From: Toxorhynchites rutilus septentrionalis
Lineage: Eukaryota; Arthropoda; Insecta; Diptera; Culicidae
Length of the DNA: 64,000 bases
Direction of reading: 5' to 3'
NCBI RefSeq assembly: GCF_029784135.1
Contig: NC_073745.1
Location: 45,863,521 to 45,927,520 of the forward strand
Part shown: one piece after another, positions 1-12,200 of the stretch
How positions within the stretch are numbered: position 1 is the first letter of the stretch
Layout: every line of letters begins with the position of its first letter
Position numbers and translations under genes: made by a program
The notes under the pieces: model-generated
Told to the model about the DNA's origin: nothing
Database searches by the model: none
The model's input: the letters and a program-made list of their open reading frames with translations, nothing else

Positions 1-449
1 ACTGAAAATAATTACTTCATGCTATTTGATTGTTCAAAACACGTGGGCCTGACTCTTACTGAACCATTTTTTTATACAAGTGCTGAAATTTCCATAAAAA
101 ATCATCATCTATGTATATAAAAATCTCGTGTCACGATGTTCGTGGCCGAACTCATCCGAAACGGCTGTGCCAATAATCCATGGTCAACATATCCGCAAAG
201 GTAAAGAGCGAACGTTTGCTTTTCCTATGACACATTCAACAGAAGCGGTTCGAGGAAGAATACATTCACTTGCGAGACGCTATCATGGGCAACACCTACA
301 CAGCCTTTGTTTAAACGTGTGCACGTGTGTTCAAACAAAAAAAGCAGTCTTTAATGAGCTCCATTACAAAAGTACAGGTATGTCGTCCAACATGTTGCTG
401 GATGTATTCGGTTGAGTGACAAAAGCCAGGATTGCCTAATACGCAATTT

Positions 450-2251
450 TTTTAGTTTGATTAGTCGACAAAATACGCAATGAGCAAAAGGATATAGTAA
501 TTTCCTCGGAAATTCTAGATCTATCTTTTTCTGGAAATTCCCCTGAGAATAATGTCAATCAATTTGTAACAAACCGAAATTCATTTTATTTCAATTTGAT
601 TAATGAAGACGATGTCATAATTACTTTATACCATATAAAATCCAATGCAATAGGTCTTGATTCTCTTCCAATTAAATTTTTGAAAGCAATCATTTCGCTT
701 GTGGCCAAACCGATTACTCATTTATTTAATTGTATCATAACTACAAGTGTTTTTCCTGACGAATGGAAAAAATCTAAAATAATTCCGATAAGAAAAAAGG
801 CAAACATTAATAACATCCAAAATTTGCGCCCTATAAGTATACTCTGTGCGCTGTCCAAGGTATTTGAACGAATTATTAAACACCAAATTTGTCATCATAT
901 AAATCAAAATAACCTGCTAAGTTCGATGCAATCTGGATATCGTCCCCATCACAGCACAAAAACCGCAATGCTGAAGGTGTTCGATGATATAGGACTTATT
1001 CTGGATAAGGGTCGACCTGTTGTCCTATTACTTCTTGATTTTTCAAAAGCTTTCGACACGATTTCCCACGAAATTTTGTGTAAAAAACTGTCGCAAAACT
1101 TTGATTTCTCGAGTCATGCAACGACATTGCTGCGATCGTATCTAATAGGACGAAGTCAGACCGTTTTTAGTAACGATGTTTATTCTAGATTTCTTCCAAT
1201 ATCCTCGGGAGTACCCCAAGGTTCGATATTAGGACCAATCTTATTCTCATTGTATATTAACGATCTTCCTGATGTTCTAAAATGTTGTAAAATACACATT
1301 TTTGCAGACGACGTCCAGATATACTTCGACTGCCTGGATAATACAGCATCGACCATTTCAAGAAATATAAATGGAGACCTTGTCAGAATACATGAATGGT
1401 CGTGCAGAAATAAACTTATGTTGAATGCCAATAAAACCAATGCATTATTCATAAATAACTCGCAATCCAATAACGTTCTCAAACCAGTGCTGCAGTTGAA
1501 TAGTTCAATAATTCAATATGTTGAAAGCGGGTTGAGTCTCGGTATAATTATTCAATCTAACTTTTGCTTTGATAAATTTATTTTTAAACAATGTGGAAAA
1601 GTGTATGGTACCCTTCGTACATTGTATGCTACCACATCGTTCCTCAGCACTGACACTAAACTTAAGCTTTTCAAAAGCCTGGTATTGCCGCACTTCATCG
1701 CCTGCGATTTCCTTTTATCTAACTCATCAGTTTTTGCGCAATCTAAACTACAAGTAGCATTGAACGCTTGTGTTCGATATGTTTTCAGACTGAGTAGATT
1801 TGCCAGAGTTTCTCACCTTCAACATCGTCTGATTGGTTGTCCATTTCGCAAATTTGCTCCGATGAGATGTTGCATCTTTTTATTCAATCTTGCAAGAACA
1901 AAACTTCCAGGCTACTTACACGAAAAACTAGTAACTCTAAGAAGTTCACGCTCAAAAAAATATGCAATTCCACGACACTTCACTTCCAGGTATGGTAACT
2001 CTTTCTTCGTGAGAGGCATTTCACACTGGAATTCATTGCCAAATGAGTTGACTCTTGTTAAATCACAAACACTATTTAAGAGGAAATGTATAGAGCACTT
2101 TAATTGTTAAACTCAAGAAATTCTTCAAAGTAATAATTAATAATTTAATAATCAGTAATGCACCATTTGTACGTAAATCAGTGTAACAATTAAAGAGACA
2201 AAAGTCTCAAGTTACAAATTAAATTTGAATAAAGAATAAAGAATAAAGAAT
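450..2251 (+). mobile_element. 5'-truncated CR1/L2-like non-LTR retrotransposon
   Basis: The element is the open reverse-transcriptase frame plus a ~140-bp 3' UTR that ends in a tandem GAATAAA array (about 2226-2251). Short 3' repeats instead of a long poly(A) are typical of the CR1/L2 group. The 5' limit is not sharp: the frame opens at 461 after a TGA at 458-460. The endonuclease region is missing, so this is a 5'-truncated copy. It sits inside the Helitron at 108-3061. The motif AATACGCAAT occurs at 438-447 and again at 472-481, which may relate to the insertion, but no matching copy was seen at the 3' end. Confidence 0.75.
461..2110 (+). CDS. Reverse transcriptase domain of CR1/L2-like non-LTR retrotransposon (5'-truncated)
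   Basis: An uninterrupted frame of about 549 codons encodes the RT and C-terminal part of a non-LTR polymerase, which copies element RNA at the target site. Visible blocks in order are the RPIS block, the finger motif around QSGYRPHHSTKTA, the first catalytic aspartate in LLLDFSKAFDT, the SSGVPQGSILGP block, the catalytic FADD box in HIFADDVQIYF, and the C-terminal HWNSLPNEL motif shared by CR1/L2 and jockey-type enzymes. The stop is TAA at 2108-2110. No real start codon belongs to it, because the amino-terminal endonuclease has been lost. The lack of any stop or frameshift over 1.65 kb suggests a recent insertion. Clade assignment within the CR1/L2/jockey group is tentative; a phylogeny of the RT would decide it. 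Confidence 0.85.
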   Translation, partial: LVDKIRNEQKDIVISSEILDLSFSGNSPENNVNQFVTNRNSFYFNLINEDDVIITLYHIKSNAIGLDSLPIKFLKAIISLVAKPITHLFNCIITTSVFPDEWKKSKIIPIRKKANINNIQNLRPISILCALSKVFERIIKHQICHHINQNNLLSSMQSGYRPHHSTKTAMLKVFDDIGLILDKGRPVVLLLLDFSKAFDTISHEILCKKLSQNFDFSSHATTLLRSYLIGRSQTVFSNDVYSRFLPISSGVPQGSILGPILFSLYINDLPDVLKCCKIHIFADDVQIYFDCLDNTASTISRNINGDLVRIHEWSCRNKLMLNANKTNALFINNSQSNNVLKPVLQLNSSIIQYVESGLSLGIIIQSNFCFDKFIFKQCGKVYGTLRTLYATTSFLSTDTKLKLFKSLVLPHFIACDFLLSNSSVFAQSKLQVALNACVRYVFRLSRFARVSHLQHRLIGCPFRKFAPMRCCIFLFNLARTKLPGYLHEKLVTLRSSRSKKYAIPRHFTSRYGNSFFVRGISHWNSLPNELTLVKSQTLFKRKCIEHFNC

Positions 2252-2452
2252 ATCTTCTGATCAACTATCCTCCTGTATTCTAAAATCCGATCGAATCAAA
2301 ACTACCCGAACGAATCGCAATTCACGTTCAATCGGGTTGTGCAAAGGTGACAGCCTTGCCATGCAATTCGACATTGAGCTATTTCTGTAAAGCGCAAATG
2401 GTAAAATATCAACAAATATCATTGATATCCCAAATCGTTGGGTAGTACCATA

Positions 2453-2719
2453 TTCGCCTCAGCTGAGCAAACATTCAATGTTCATATTAATGTCAAACTC
2501 TGCAGTTCGGTGAAGAGCAATAAATACATTTGCAAGTCTGTGAAAAAAGGAAACAATATGGATGTGTTTCGAATTCAGAATACCGATGTGAATACTCCTT
2601 GATTGAATCACTTCGACGAAATAATAAGGTGCCGAATTGGCCTGTACTTCAGCTCCAATAAAGTTGTCTGGCGTATCTTTGGTTTCAGAATTCATGAACG
2701 AAAATGGTGTGATGAAATG
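2453..2719 (+). pseudogene. Helitron Rep/helicase fragment (Helitron-like N domain)
   Basis: One reading frame, broken by a single TGA at 2600-2602, gives a stretch matching the conserved Helitron Rep/helicase region: NVHINVKLCSSVKSNKYICK, then a KKGNNMDVF segment, then FDEI, and finally YFSSNKVVWRIFGFRIHER. In intact Helitrons this region lies just after the HUH Rep nuclease motifs and before the PIF1-like helicase. Here both flanks are degraded and a run of T at 2733-2742 follows. It is not functional. It supports the Helitron call for 108-3061 independently of the end motifs. Confidence 0.8.
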
Positions 2720-3061
2720 AAAATGAAAATGTTTTTTTTTTTTGTTTTTTGTTCAACTTTTGTTGGTGGTCATCGTCTAAACCGCTCCATTTTCTGAATA
2801 TCATAGATCTCATCTTCAACTCCACATCACACTCGGGTTCGGGAAGTCCATTTTCCCACGGTCCAATGCAATACACGGTCAAACCTTCACGTACCTGCTC
2901 GATATTCACGTGGAATCTATCCTCCATCGATCACAATCGATATATTATATGGATCGTTAAAAACATTTAAACATACTTACAATACATTAGTTGTGTTTTA
3001 TTCAAAAAATATTCACTAGAAGTAATTTATATGGCAGAACAACGTTTGCCGGGTCAGCTAG

Positions 3062-6060
3062 TAATATTATAAAATTATTACCAATTTTTTTAATGCTTTT
3101 CACAAAAGTGTTCCTCTATTACGTTGAATACATATTCGATATGAAAAATGAAAATTTCGTCCATAATTTACAGTGTTATCGATTTATTGTAAAAGTTCAT
3201 TTATTCCACCTGAAAAAATTGTTATGATTTTAATTTCACAATGACAAAACACAAAGTTCAGTGTCGTTAAGACAAATTAGATCAATGAACTATGTGGATT
3301 GTGTTACGAGATTTTTTTCTCTTACTCCAGAATTTTACTTCAAGAATAGCAGACTTTATACGTATAATATAAGAGCAAATATGATTCAAAAACAATATGA
3401 AATTATGCAATATGTAATCCAGGAAAAAACTTCCAGCATTAATCAATGTGGCATCGTGTTTCATCAGCGCAATGTCTAAATTCATGTCTCTTTAATGACA
3501 CTACAAACTATTTTGAAGTCTGGCTGGAATAAAATATTTTTTTTATTGATTTTCAGATTCAGGTCCTTGAAGAGTACTCTCAAATGAAAACTCTATGGAC
3601 AGCATTTTCGGTGAGAAAGCAAACGTGTTCTGGAAGGATACCATTATTGAGCGACTTGAAATTTGTGGAACAAAACTGTGCATATAAATTTTAATAAATT
3701 TGTGTCTTCCTATAAAAATTACGCTTCTGTTTTTCCAAAAATCGGCGCGTACTTTCCGGACAACTCATTATGAACTCTCCTGATTTTTTTAAAATTATAT
3801 TTGGCAACCCTGCGTGTGAGTATCATTACTCCTTGCAATCCTACAAACGCATAAAAACGAATCATCTCTGTATGGAAATGTCCTAAAGGAACGATTCAGG
3901 AACCAAATGAAAGCTGGTTGGAAGGTTAATTGGATTCGCGATTGAGTTGGTTAAAAAAAATGTGTTAGTCCACAAAACCTTTGAAAAAACCATTGAAAAT
4001 CGATTTTTTATTTCTTCCCGGTACTGTTGTTCACTACATCTACACACACCGAGATAAAAATATGTACGTAAAATATTCTAATACCTGAAAGTTGGGGCTC
4101 TCAAATGATGCATATATCATTTATATGTGTTTATTTTTCACGAAGTTACAGCATGTGAAAAATAACTTAGAATTTCCGACTTCGCACTCTGTTGCTTTAA
4201 TTTTTTGTCGAGTGTATGTTAAAAAGCACAATTTTTCCTCCGGATGCCACCCAACAATGCCAACTCTAAATTGTTACATCGTGTGATCGAAACAAATCGC
4301 GAAATCCGCGAATTTTTCAAAAACGATGGCCGCCAAAAGTCAGCGGTCCCAAGTAGTGCTGCTCATTTCACCTCAACCTCAAACGGCGGGGGGATAATGA
4401 TAATGGCCTCCGTTGCCGCTGCCGAGGGTTGGCCAAACTTCGGCAATTAATCTCCCCAGCGCGCTGATCCTTTGCCGCGCTGTTATGCCCTTTTCCGGGT
4501 TTGTTGTTGTAGCGTTCGCGAAATTAGTCAGCTGCGGACTGTGCGCCGCGAAAATTTATATCGTTGGAATAAACAGAAACCAAAAGTGACATTGCTTCCC
4601 CCCCTCGCCACCTTTCCACACAGCTTCATACACTTGTATCTCTGTTTCGATCCAAAATCCAAAACGAGATAAAGTGGCTTAGTGTCGGAACTTCCGGTTC
4701 GACGGAACTGAACAGTGGAGGAAAACGCTAGGAATTTTTATTATCTCCGCTCTCGTCATCGCTCGCTCGCTGTGGACGCGCTCGGGCGGATGATCGGGGT
4801 GACATTCCTGTGGCGGCGAACGGCGGGAGTACGAGAGTATTGACCCAACTTGGTGACACGGGTTGTTGTGTGCGCTGCGGTGCTTGTTTCGTCCCTCCGG
4901 CCGGTGTCTTAAAGACGTTGCTAGCTATCCGAAATATTTTCAAGCTTAATTACACTTTAATCCTTCTTGACGAGCGGTTCTTCGATGTCACCCTTGTTTC
5001 GGTTGGGAGGGTGAGGACGAACCCGAGAAGACGTTGGTTTTTAATTCCTGACCGAGGGCCAAACTCATTCGGAAAGGGATATACACTCTACTCGAAAGGA
5101 GAAGAAACAAGAACGTGCTTGGAGCGATGAAATATCGGCTAATCCTTTTCGAAGGTCCTCTTTCCTGGCAGGAATGTTCCGAACTGTTGCAATGTAAGGA
5201 ATGAGGCTGATTATACTTTTTTTTCTCGACCGAACACGGGCATTTGCCTCCGTGTTGTTTATCAAATCGATATGCGTCAATCGGAAAACCATCGAAGGCT
5301 GCACTCCGCTAATGGAGCACAAAGCCTCTTACGATGGCCATAATCCTCAACCCTCGGTCCGATGAATGGAAAATAACAAACAGCAGACGGAGCGAGGGAA
5401 AAAATGACGTGGAGGAAAAACAATAAACCAATCGGGTTCGTTCCCACGAGTGGTTTACAATCCCTTTCCGCTGGCCAAGTTCGCCGCCGCCGATGGCCAT
5501 CCGCGCCGAGATCGAAAATGAAAATATGTTACTTTTATGTTTTGGCGAGCGGGCAGCAATTCGGATTATGTCCGCTGTGGCCCTTTTGGCGCAGAATAAC
5601 CATGACTCTGGAGAAGTTGAACCGCGGCGGAAGCGAACGCAAATGTGAGACAGAATGGGAGAGAGTAATCTTAATTAAAGGTATTTATTTTACATGCGAT
5701 CAAATGGAGCTCACCGAATTCAACGAAGTTTTTTGTTGCCACAGTCTGACAGCCTCGACGTCTTCAATTTAGTTATGTTCAGCAGCATGGGAAGGTGCAA
5801 GCTGTGTGCCAATGTGCACACAGGAAGTTGAAAACAGATAAACTTTTCTTCTGCGAATTTGTTTGGGCTGTTTAATGAGTCATAACTAGGGAGAACGCTG
5901 TCTGTGTTGCAGCAGCATGCCTTGTCTATTAAGGCCAGGAACACATTCTCATGTGACAAATTTTGCGGCGCCAGTTCCTTCGTTTCCTCGCGCAATTAAT
6001 AACAAGCACCCACCACAGTACTTGCACACGTTTGGAAAAGCAGAACAATTACGACCAGAT
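3062..6060. other. No recognisable gene; AT-rich then GC-richer unique DNA
   Basis: About 3062-4330 is AT-rich with only short frames. About 4331-5560 is distinctly GC-richer and lacks recognisable transposon sequence. Frames there are short, unlike any family I know, and overlap on both strands, so none is called. The GC-richer block could be regulatory or intronic sequence of the minus-strand MOXD1-like gene, but nothing in it proves this. Confidence 0.5.
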
Positions 6061-6101
6061 GAAGAGAGAGAGAGAGAGAGAGAGAGAGTGGGGCAGATGA
6101 T

Positions 6102-6135
<34 letters not shown>

Positions 6136-6143
6136 GTCGTCGT
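6061..6143. repeat. (GA)n and (ATC)n microsatellites
   Basis: A GA tract of about 28 bases is followed within 20 bases by an ATC/TCA tract of about 35 bases, ending in GTCGTCGTG. The tract creates spurious poly-Ile, poly-Asp and poly-Met frames on both strands, which are not genes. Confidence 0.95.
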
Positions 6144-6593
6144 GATGGCAGCATCTCCACAACGATCCGGCGTTATGTTGGTCCCCAGCTGCGACAGTAT
6201 AATATTCATAGCCAGGCGAACGATTGCGCCCTCGTTCGGTACAAGAAGTGTAACAACGGCGGTTATGATTATTACGATGTGCAGTACGCTTTGCGTAGGA
6301 GCAAGTTTTTCGCCGATGGAAGGAAAAAAAACAACGGTTTTTTTTCTGATTTGTGGTCACCTTTTGTTGTCTCCTAGCGGATTTCCCACTCAACCAGTTG
6401 TCGTACAGAATGGTTACATCGTTTAAAACGTAAGTTCATATCACTATCAAATATCTGTGGTTGAGTAAAATTTGTTTTTTTAACGTTTTTTTGTTAATTT
6501 GAACTAGTATGATATATCACTAGTTCAAATTTACTGATGAACTCATTATATGTACAAGGAAAATTGTAAATGTTCCACAAAACGATGCATATA

Positions 6594-7009
6594 CAGGGAA
6601 CCTTCGATATAACGTACCCTCGATATAACGTCACTCGATATAACGTACACATTATCAAAGCCCAAAAAAAAATTTTTTTTTATATTTTTTTTTCGGAAAG
6701 AACAATAGATTATCTGTATTTTGATATTAAAGCTTGTGTTGTAACTTTAACCAATTCCGAAATACAACTGTTTTGTGATTCCGGATTCTAAATGAATCAA
6801 ATTTCAATCAACAGAACGAAGGGAAACTTCCTGAGAAAAGTTAGCTTCGTCTTCTTATTGATTTTATTCATCAACCTTACTCAAACAGCAACAAAATAAA
6901 GTAATATAAGCTACGTTTCTAAGTTATTTATCATGCTTCGATATAACGTACAATTCGATACAACGTACAATTTTGAAAGTAAAATGTACGTCATATCGAA
7001 GTTACCCTG
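6594..7009 (-). mobile_element. TIR MITE, copy 1 (TTCGATATAACG family), complete
   Basis: The ends are near-perfect terminal inverted repeats: CAGGGAACCTTCGATATAAC at the left and the complement of CAGGGTAACTTCGATATGAC at the right. TA dinucleotides flank both sides (6592-6593 and 7010-7011), as in the Tc1/mariner/pogo superfamily. The core motif TCGATATAACGT is repeated three times within the first 50 bases and twice near the other end. No coding capacity is seen. Copies 2 and 3, in the opposite orientation, are at 51309 and 60370. It is probably a pogo- or Tc1-like non-autonomous element. Confidence 0.9.
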
Positions 7010-7011
7010 TA

Positions 7012-8809
7012 AATACAGAGGATATTGTAAAATACATTATTAGATTACATGAGTAACGATTTGAATTGTTAGAACAACAAAATGTATATTATTAGCACGA
7101 CCGAAATCAGCTTATTTTTGTAACAAATAAATTACAATATAAAATTAATCGTAATGCTGAAACGTCATGCACACGCAAATCTATCAAAAAACTATAAAAA
7201 ACTAAAAAGTGCATCACATTAATTTCTTCAAGTGTGAACGAGAGATGCGAAATTGTTCGTTGACACGGAAAACTATGGAGACTAGAAGAGTAGATTCCGC
7301 TCTTCTAGTCTTCTACTTCAGCGCTATAGAAATAAGTGGTAGCTTTCTAGCAACAACAACGCATATCTAAGAAAATCTTCTACAGCTTCACAAATTACAT
7401 CGCACACAATAACAAAGTTATCCGTGTAATACATAATATAATGAGAATAATGTGAAATTGTTCTATGATGAAGATATTTTTTTTTGCTTTTCTAAAATAG
7501 TTACAATCTTGCAAAACATTAAAATTCCAAAAATTAAAATAAAGTCATATCCCAATTTTTTGTCAGTCCTACGCAGCGCCACCATACGTCAAACATTGTT
7601 GAATTGAATGTTGATTGAGCTTAAAACTAGAGGATATGCATTGCACTAATCAAAAAGCAAGTTTAACTAGGTTGTGAAAAATGTTTCTAAGTAGACAAAT
7701 TTTGTAAAATGAAGTAATTTTTTTAGATAAGTTTATAACAGTTATTATTTTTTACTCTCTTGGAATATTGTGTTAAACAGATAGCTGGCTTTCGAGTTGA
7801 TTATGAATTCGTTTCTATGAAAAATCTGAAATATGAAAAATTGATCTTTTTTTTCATTACAAAGTTTTTGAACTATGAAGTTTGAAAAAGACTCATTGGA
7901 AGATCAATCAATGACGAGTCCTGGGATCAAACCCAGGGTCGTTTGTTTTATACACGGACACGCAACCGTTGTTACTACGGAGACTTCCACGTGTAGCTTT
8001 TTCTTCATTTATTTGTTAACGAAGACTTTAAATCTCAATTTAAATTCTGATTAAAAGCTCTTATTTCTACGCTATGTCTACAACTTTTGGACAACTTTTT
8101 TGCGACGCGGCCAATTTTAAAATCGTAAATTTGTACCCCCAACAGATCAATAAAATCGGAGAGGGTCGGATCGGATTGACTATCTATCGGAATCTCTCTA
8201 AATCAACAATAAGGTCAACTATTCTGAGTGCTCAGCATCAAATCTAATTCAACAACAATACAATATGTTAATATGGCCATTTGTTGCTGGATGAAAAATG
8301 AAGCATAACCACTTTAACAAGTTCGCCACTCCGTCACCCAGATATGGGTGACACTTTCCTCGTTCCCATTGAATAGGATTTTTAGAAGAAATATGATAGA
8401 ATAGGCTTCTAAACGTAGCTATAGGATATGTAGAAAAATCATCAAATCATAACCATATTAATATAATGTTTATACTATACTATGAATAATTTATAGAACG
8501 GATGATTTGTACTGCAGTTTTTTTGCGAAACCCATATTATATGACAATGGCATGTGTTATTGTTGTCAATTCGTTTTCAAATTTGAAAAATATTCCTAGA
8601 ACATTTTAAAGTTGTCTACAAACTGAGCTCTTAATTTAATAATTCATCTGCAAGTTGGACCCCACAAGAAATTTAGAAGTGTCGCGTTGGGCAACGAACT
8701 TTTACACGTAGCGAAGCAACTATCGTAAAACAGATTGACAATTTTGGGAAACAAAAATTGATGGGCCCTGTTTAGGACCAATGTTTTCTTTCTTCATCAA
8801 TTTCAACAT
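7012..8809. other. AT-rich sequence without genes (contains one SINE)
   Basis: No frame of interest or recognisable element is present except the SINE-like block at about 7890-7995. Sequence on either side is AT-rich and featureless. Confidence 0.5.
7890..7995 (-). mobile_element. tRNA-derived SINE-like element
   Basis: Read on the minus strand, a box-A-like sequence (TAGTAACAACGGTTGC) lies about 30 bases before a box-B-like sequence (GGGTTTGATCCCAGG), the spacing of an RNA polymerase III tRNA promoter. It does not fold into a complete tRNA cloverleaf with an acceptor stem by eye, so a SINE head or decayed tRNA relic is favoured over a working tRNA. Confidence 0.5.
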
Positions 8810-9206
8810 TCGATGGTCGTTTGAAAAGTCCGTACAAAAATGAAAACTGCTTAATTGTATGGGGTAAAACTTATGCATTTTTCAACACAGCCTCCTTTTA
8901 GGCATATACACTTCGTCCAACGCTACTCTAGTTCGTTGATCCCTTCCGAATAATAGGGTTTGTCCAAATCTGAAAAAAACCCATTCGTTTATGCATTAAC
9001 CTTATCGTTTGAATGAATTTTTTTCTCCCTTTCGTCAAATTGGGGAACAAATAGTAGTCCGAAGGAGCCAAGTAGGGGGGATGCGAAGCGAGTTGGGATT
9101 CTATTGATGGAAAAAAAACACTGAACATCCTCGATTCGAACGAATGCCAAACACAAAATAACAGGCCGATCTGGTTAAAGCTTGGTGAGTGTGTGTGCTC
9201 TTCCAA
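8810..9206 (-). pseudogene. mariner transposase C-terminal remnant
   Basis: The minus strand encodes a decayed mariner signature, SHPPYLAPSDYYLFPNL, corresponding to the PPYSPDLAPSDY/HLF block that carries the third catalytic aspartate of DD34D mariners. It is followed out of frame by the usual YYSEGI and RWTKCI segments near the carboxyl end. Several frameshifts and stops are present. A possible terminal repeat (TTTGAAAAGTCCGTAC) lies near 8819. No matching right end was found, so this is a fragment. Confidence 0.75.
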
Positions 9207-12200
9207 AAGATGCTACTAACTAATCATAATCTCGATATGTGCCAGTAGTCCCATCTCTTTGACTTGTCACGGGCCCTCGTGAATATATATTTTCTCCAGA
9301 TTTCAGTACATCAGTGTTGCTCTAGACAGCAAGCAGCCAACAACGTGTGGTAAGGTTAATTTAAAAAATTTCAAATTGGCATTTCATCGCTTTTCCGCCG
9401 TGCCAATCGTTCGTGCCGCTCAGTGCAAGCATTAAGTGCGCTTGGAAAGCACTTGCACTCTATGGAAATAATAACGGATGCATCAAAAAAATGGATGGAC
9501 TAGTTTAGGATGGCGTTGAAAACGAAACTACAAAACATAATTCGATAGTATACTTTAAAACTTTACTGGATATCATATGGGATGCATAGGCTTGTCAAGG
9601 TCTTCAGTTCACCTCTTTTTCGATGAAAACTAAATACAACTAACTTTTTTGTCTAGTGAGTTTTTATTGAGCGCAAATAAACTCATTGAGTAACATTTCC
9701 AAAGCACAATAAATTAAAACAGTATTTTGTGAAATTCGTGTATGAAGATGAAAAATATAGGATCAAAAAGTCTATTGTTTCAAAACTACGATCTCTTTAT
9801 AAAATGATTCGTCCTAATACTTTGAATTCACCGGCAGTAAAAGAACACAAGCTAACTTAATTTCTTATTAAATATTCGATAATGCATACTTCAGCTAGAC
9901 ATATTTCTTGTTATTGTTCTGCAATTGTGAAAAGCATAATTTTAAAACACCTTTTAATACTCTTGTCCAGTGCAAAAAGTTACAAACGGACGTAGCTTAT
10001 GTTGCAATATTTCCGATCTCATCAGCGTTCGTGCAGCAAGCACTGTGAGCAGCTTAAGCGTGTCTAGAAGAACTGAAATTCATATTGAATCTTTGAAAAT
10101 GCATACTGCAGCGGACATTATAACTAAGATTCAGAAATAGTGTAAAAACATGGCGAACATAAAATTATAAAATTATATTATATTAAATAGTTGTTCTGCT
10201 GAATTCAGTGTAGAATCTAACTTTTGTATTACCTTCCTCAAAATCTGCAACCTCACAAAACATTGGAGGAGAAAAATATATGTAAAAAGGATGTTTCGAG
10301 TGTTATATATAAAAGGATGTTTCGAGTGTATTTTGTATTTCATTTTGTCTAGAAATTAATTGTTAACAGACAACTGGTTTTCGAGTTTTTTTTTAGAAAA
10401 AACATTGGATTTTTGCTCGATCAGATCGGCTGTTTTTTTGGTAAATTTGGTTTGGAACCGTTCCATACCAACAGGATGGATTATTACGCAGCATTAAATT
10501 AGCTTCTAATGTGTCTCAATATACGGGTTTGCTACTGATGAATGACCTCTTTTTTGTAATCATTCACATTTCATGAACCAATTATCGTATAGTAAGTCGA
10601 TTGGCATTTTTAGGAAACACAGTTTATTTAATTATGTTTCGGATGCAATATTAAAGGCCCGATTTCTTGGTATTTTTTTATTCGATTCGATCCGAAGAGA
10701 AATATAATCGATTAAGTCAATCTGTTGCTGTTGTTGTATAGAAAAAAAATATATTTATTAAAATATTATTCGCTTTTGCGAAAGCAACATGATAAAAGGA
10801 ATGCTTCAAACCATGTAGAGCTGAATAAATCTGTATAAATTTTGTGTACAAATGCGTAAGAAGTGAACACATATTTTCTAAAATAAGTTATGTTACATTT
10901 TGTCACAAAAACGTTTTTTTTTTCGGAAAATTAAAACTGATCCTCATTTTATCCTGATTTTAGTATTTTATTCTTTCTGATTTTGGAAATAAATCGTTGA
11001 CATCGACGTGTACAACCGTCTTTATTACTCGTTCCATCGAAAACGAATTTCAAAAACAACTCTATAAAGAAGTGCATTTATTGCTCATTAACCATTGGAA
11101 TGAATCCCAGAGATGTTCACATGTTTCTAGATCAGGTTTGAGCGTTTTCTCAAGGAGACTGCCCATAGTTGTGCATAGCGTGCGAAGCGAAGTATAGAAA
11201 GGGTGCAAACTGTTACACATCTCATTATAAGTCTCATCAAACCTCGAATAATCATTAAAAGTATTATATAACCGGTTTTCTATTCTACGGATAGTACAAT
11301 ACAGGCGGTAGAAAAATAATTACAATATTATTTGGGAGATGAATTCGATTAGAAGCTTCAAAAACTACTGTTTCAAAGTCTTAGAAAAAAAGTCGTTAAG
11401 TCGTTTTCCCGTCTTAAAAAAAAGCACAAAAATTATGTTCCAGAAAATATTATTTTTATTTGTTCCAGAAAATATTATTTTTATATTTTTTTAATTTTAA
11501 CCACATTTAAGGTTAAAATTTGCAAATGATTTTCAGCTCAAAACAATTTTCGTACTAAAAATGTCAAAAGACACATTTTAACGCGATTTGAACCACGATT
11601 TTTGTGTATGCCTTTCCGATCTGTACGTCTTTTGGCAGTCGAAACAAAAAAAATGAAATTTAAAATGTTGCACCATAGAAGTTTACTGAATATTTTCCAT
11701 ACTTAGCTACTTCCTCGTACGGAGGAAGTCTGAGTTCGTATGAGTAGCAACATTTCACGAAAAATTGATATTTAAAAAAAATATGATTTTCTCCATAATT
11801 CAAGCAACTAAATCTTAGAAAGAAAATTAAAACCAATATTTTACTCTTCACGTAATGACAATTCTGGCGGTAGGCAACCACCTTCTTTTATCAATATTGA
11901 TTTCAATATTGTTTTCAATCTGCCCAATTGTGATGTCAAATGTTTTTTTTCTTCCTAAAAGCTGTGTGTCAGTTCTTCTACGGGTTGTATTCTCGAAATG
12001 AAATGGAAGCACAATGCCCCAATCAATTTAGGGTAGAAATTCTGTCAGCCAAACAGCAACCTGAAAAAAACTGCACCGCAAACGAATGAATGCAATGCGC
12101 TCAATCCTCCTCCTTTCGCGGTTATAATTACCATCATCATCAACGGATGGTTATGATCGTCATTAACATTATTATTATTATTTTAAATAGAAACTTAACA

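Larger units (their letters stand above)
108..3061 (+). mobile_element. Helitron (rolling-circle transposon), interrupted by a non-LTR element
   Basis: The right end shows the Helitron hallmark CTAG at 3058-3061 followed by T, preceded by the GC-rich block GCCGGGTCAG. The same end recurs inverted at 26068 and 57268, where the 26068 copy keeps a perfect GACGAA/TTCGTC hairpin. The left end is placed at the TC just before TATATAAAAATCTCGTGTCA, the usual start of this insect family. The exact first base (105 or 108) is uncertain. Between the ends lies a decayed Rep/helicase-like coding fragment (2453-2719) and an inserted retrotransposon (about 450-2251). No target duplication is expected, since Helitrons insert between A and T. 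The copy is dead because its Rep/helicase survives only as a fragment. Confidence 0.72.

Noticed and set aside
5917..6426. 169-, 86- and 114-codon frames with poly-Ile, poly-Met or poly-Asp
   Set aside because: They are produced by the GA and ATC microsatellites at 6061-6143 and exist on both strands.
7890..7995. Functional tRNA gene
   Set aside because: A- and B-box-like motifs are present, but no complete acceptor and anticodon stems could be drawn; SINE origin fits better.
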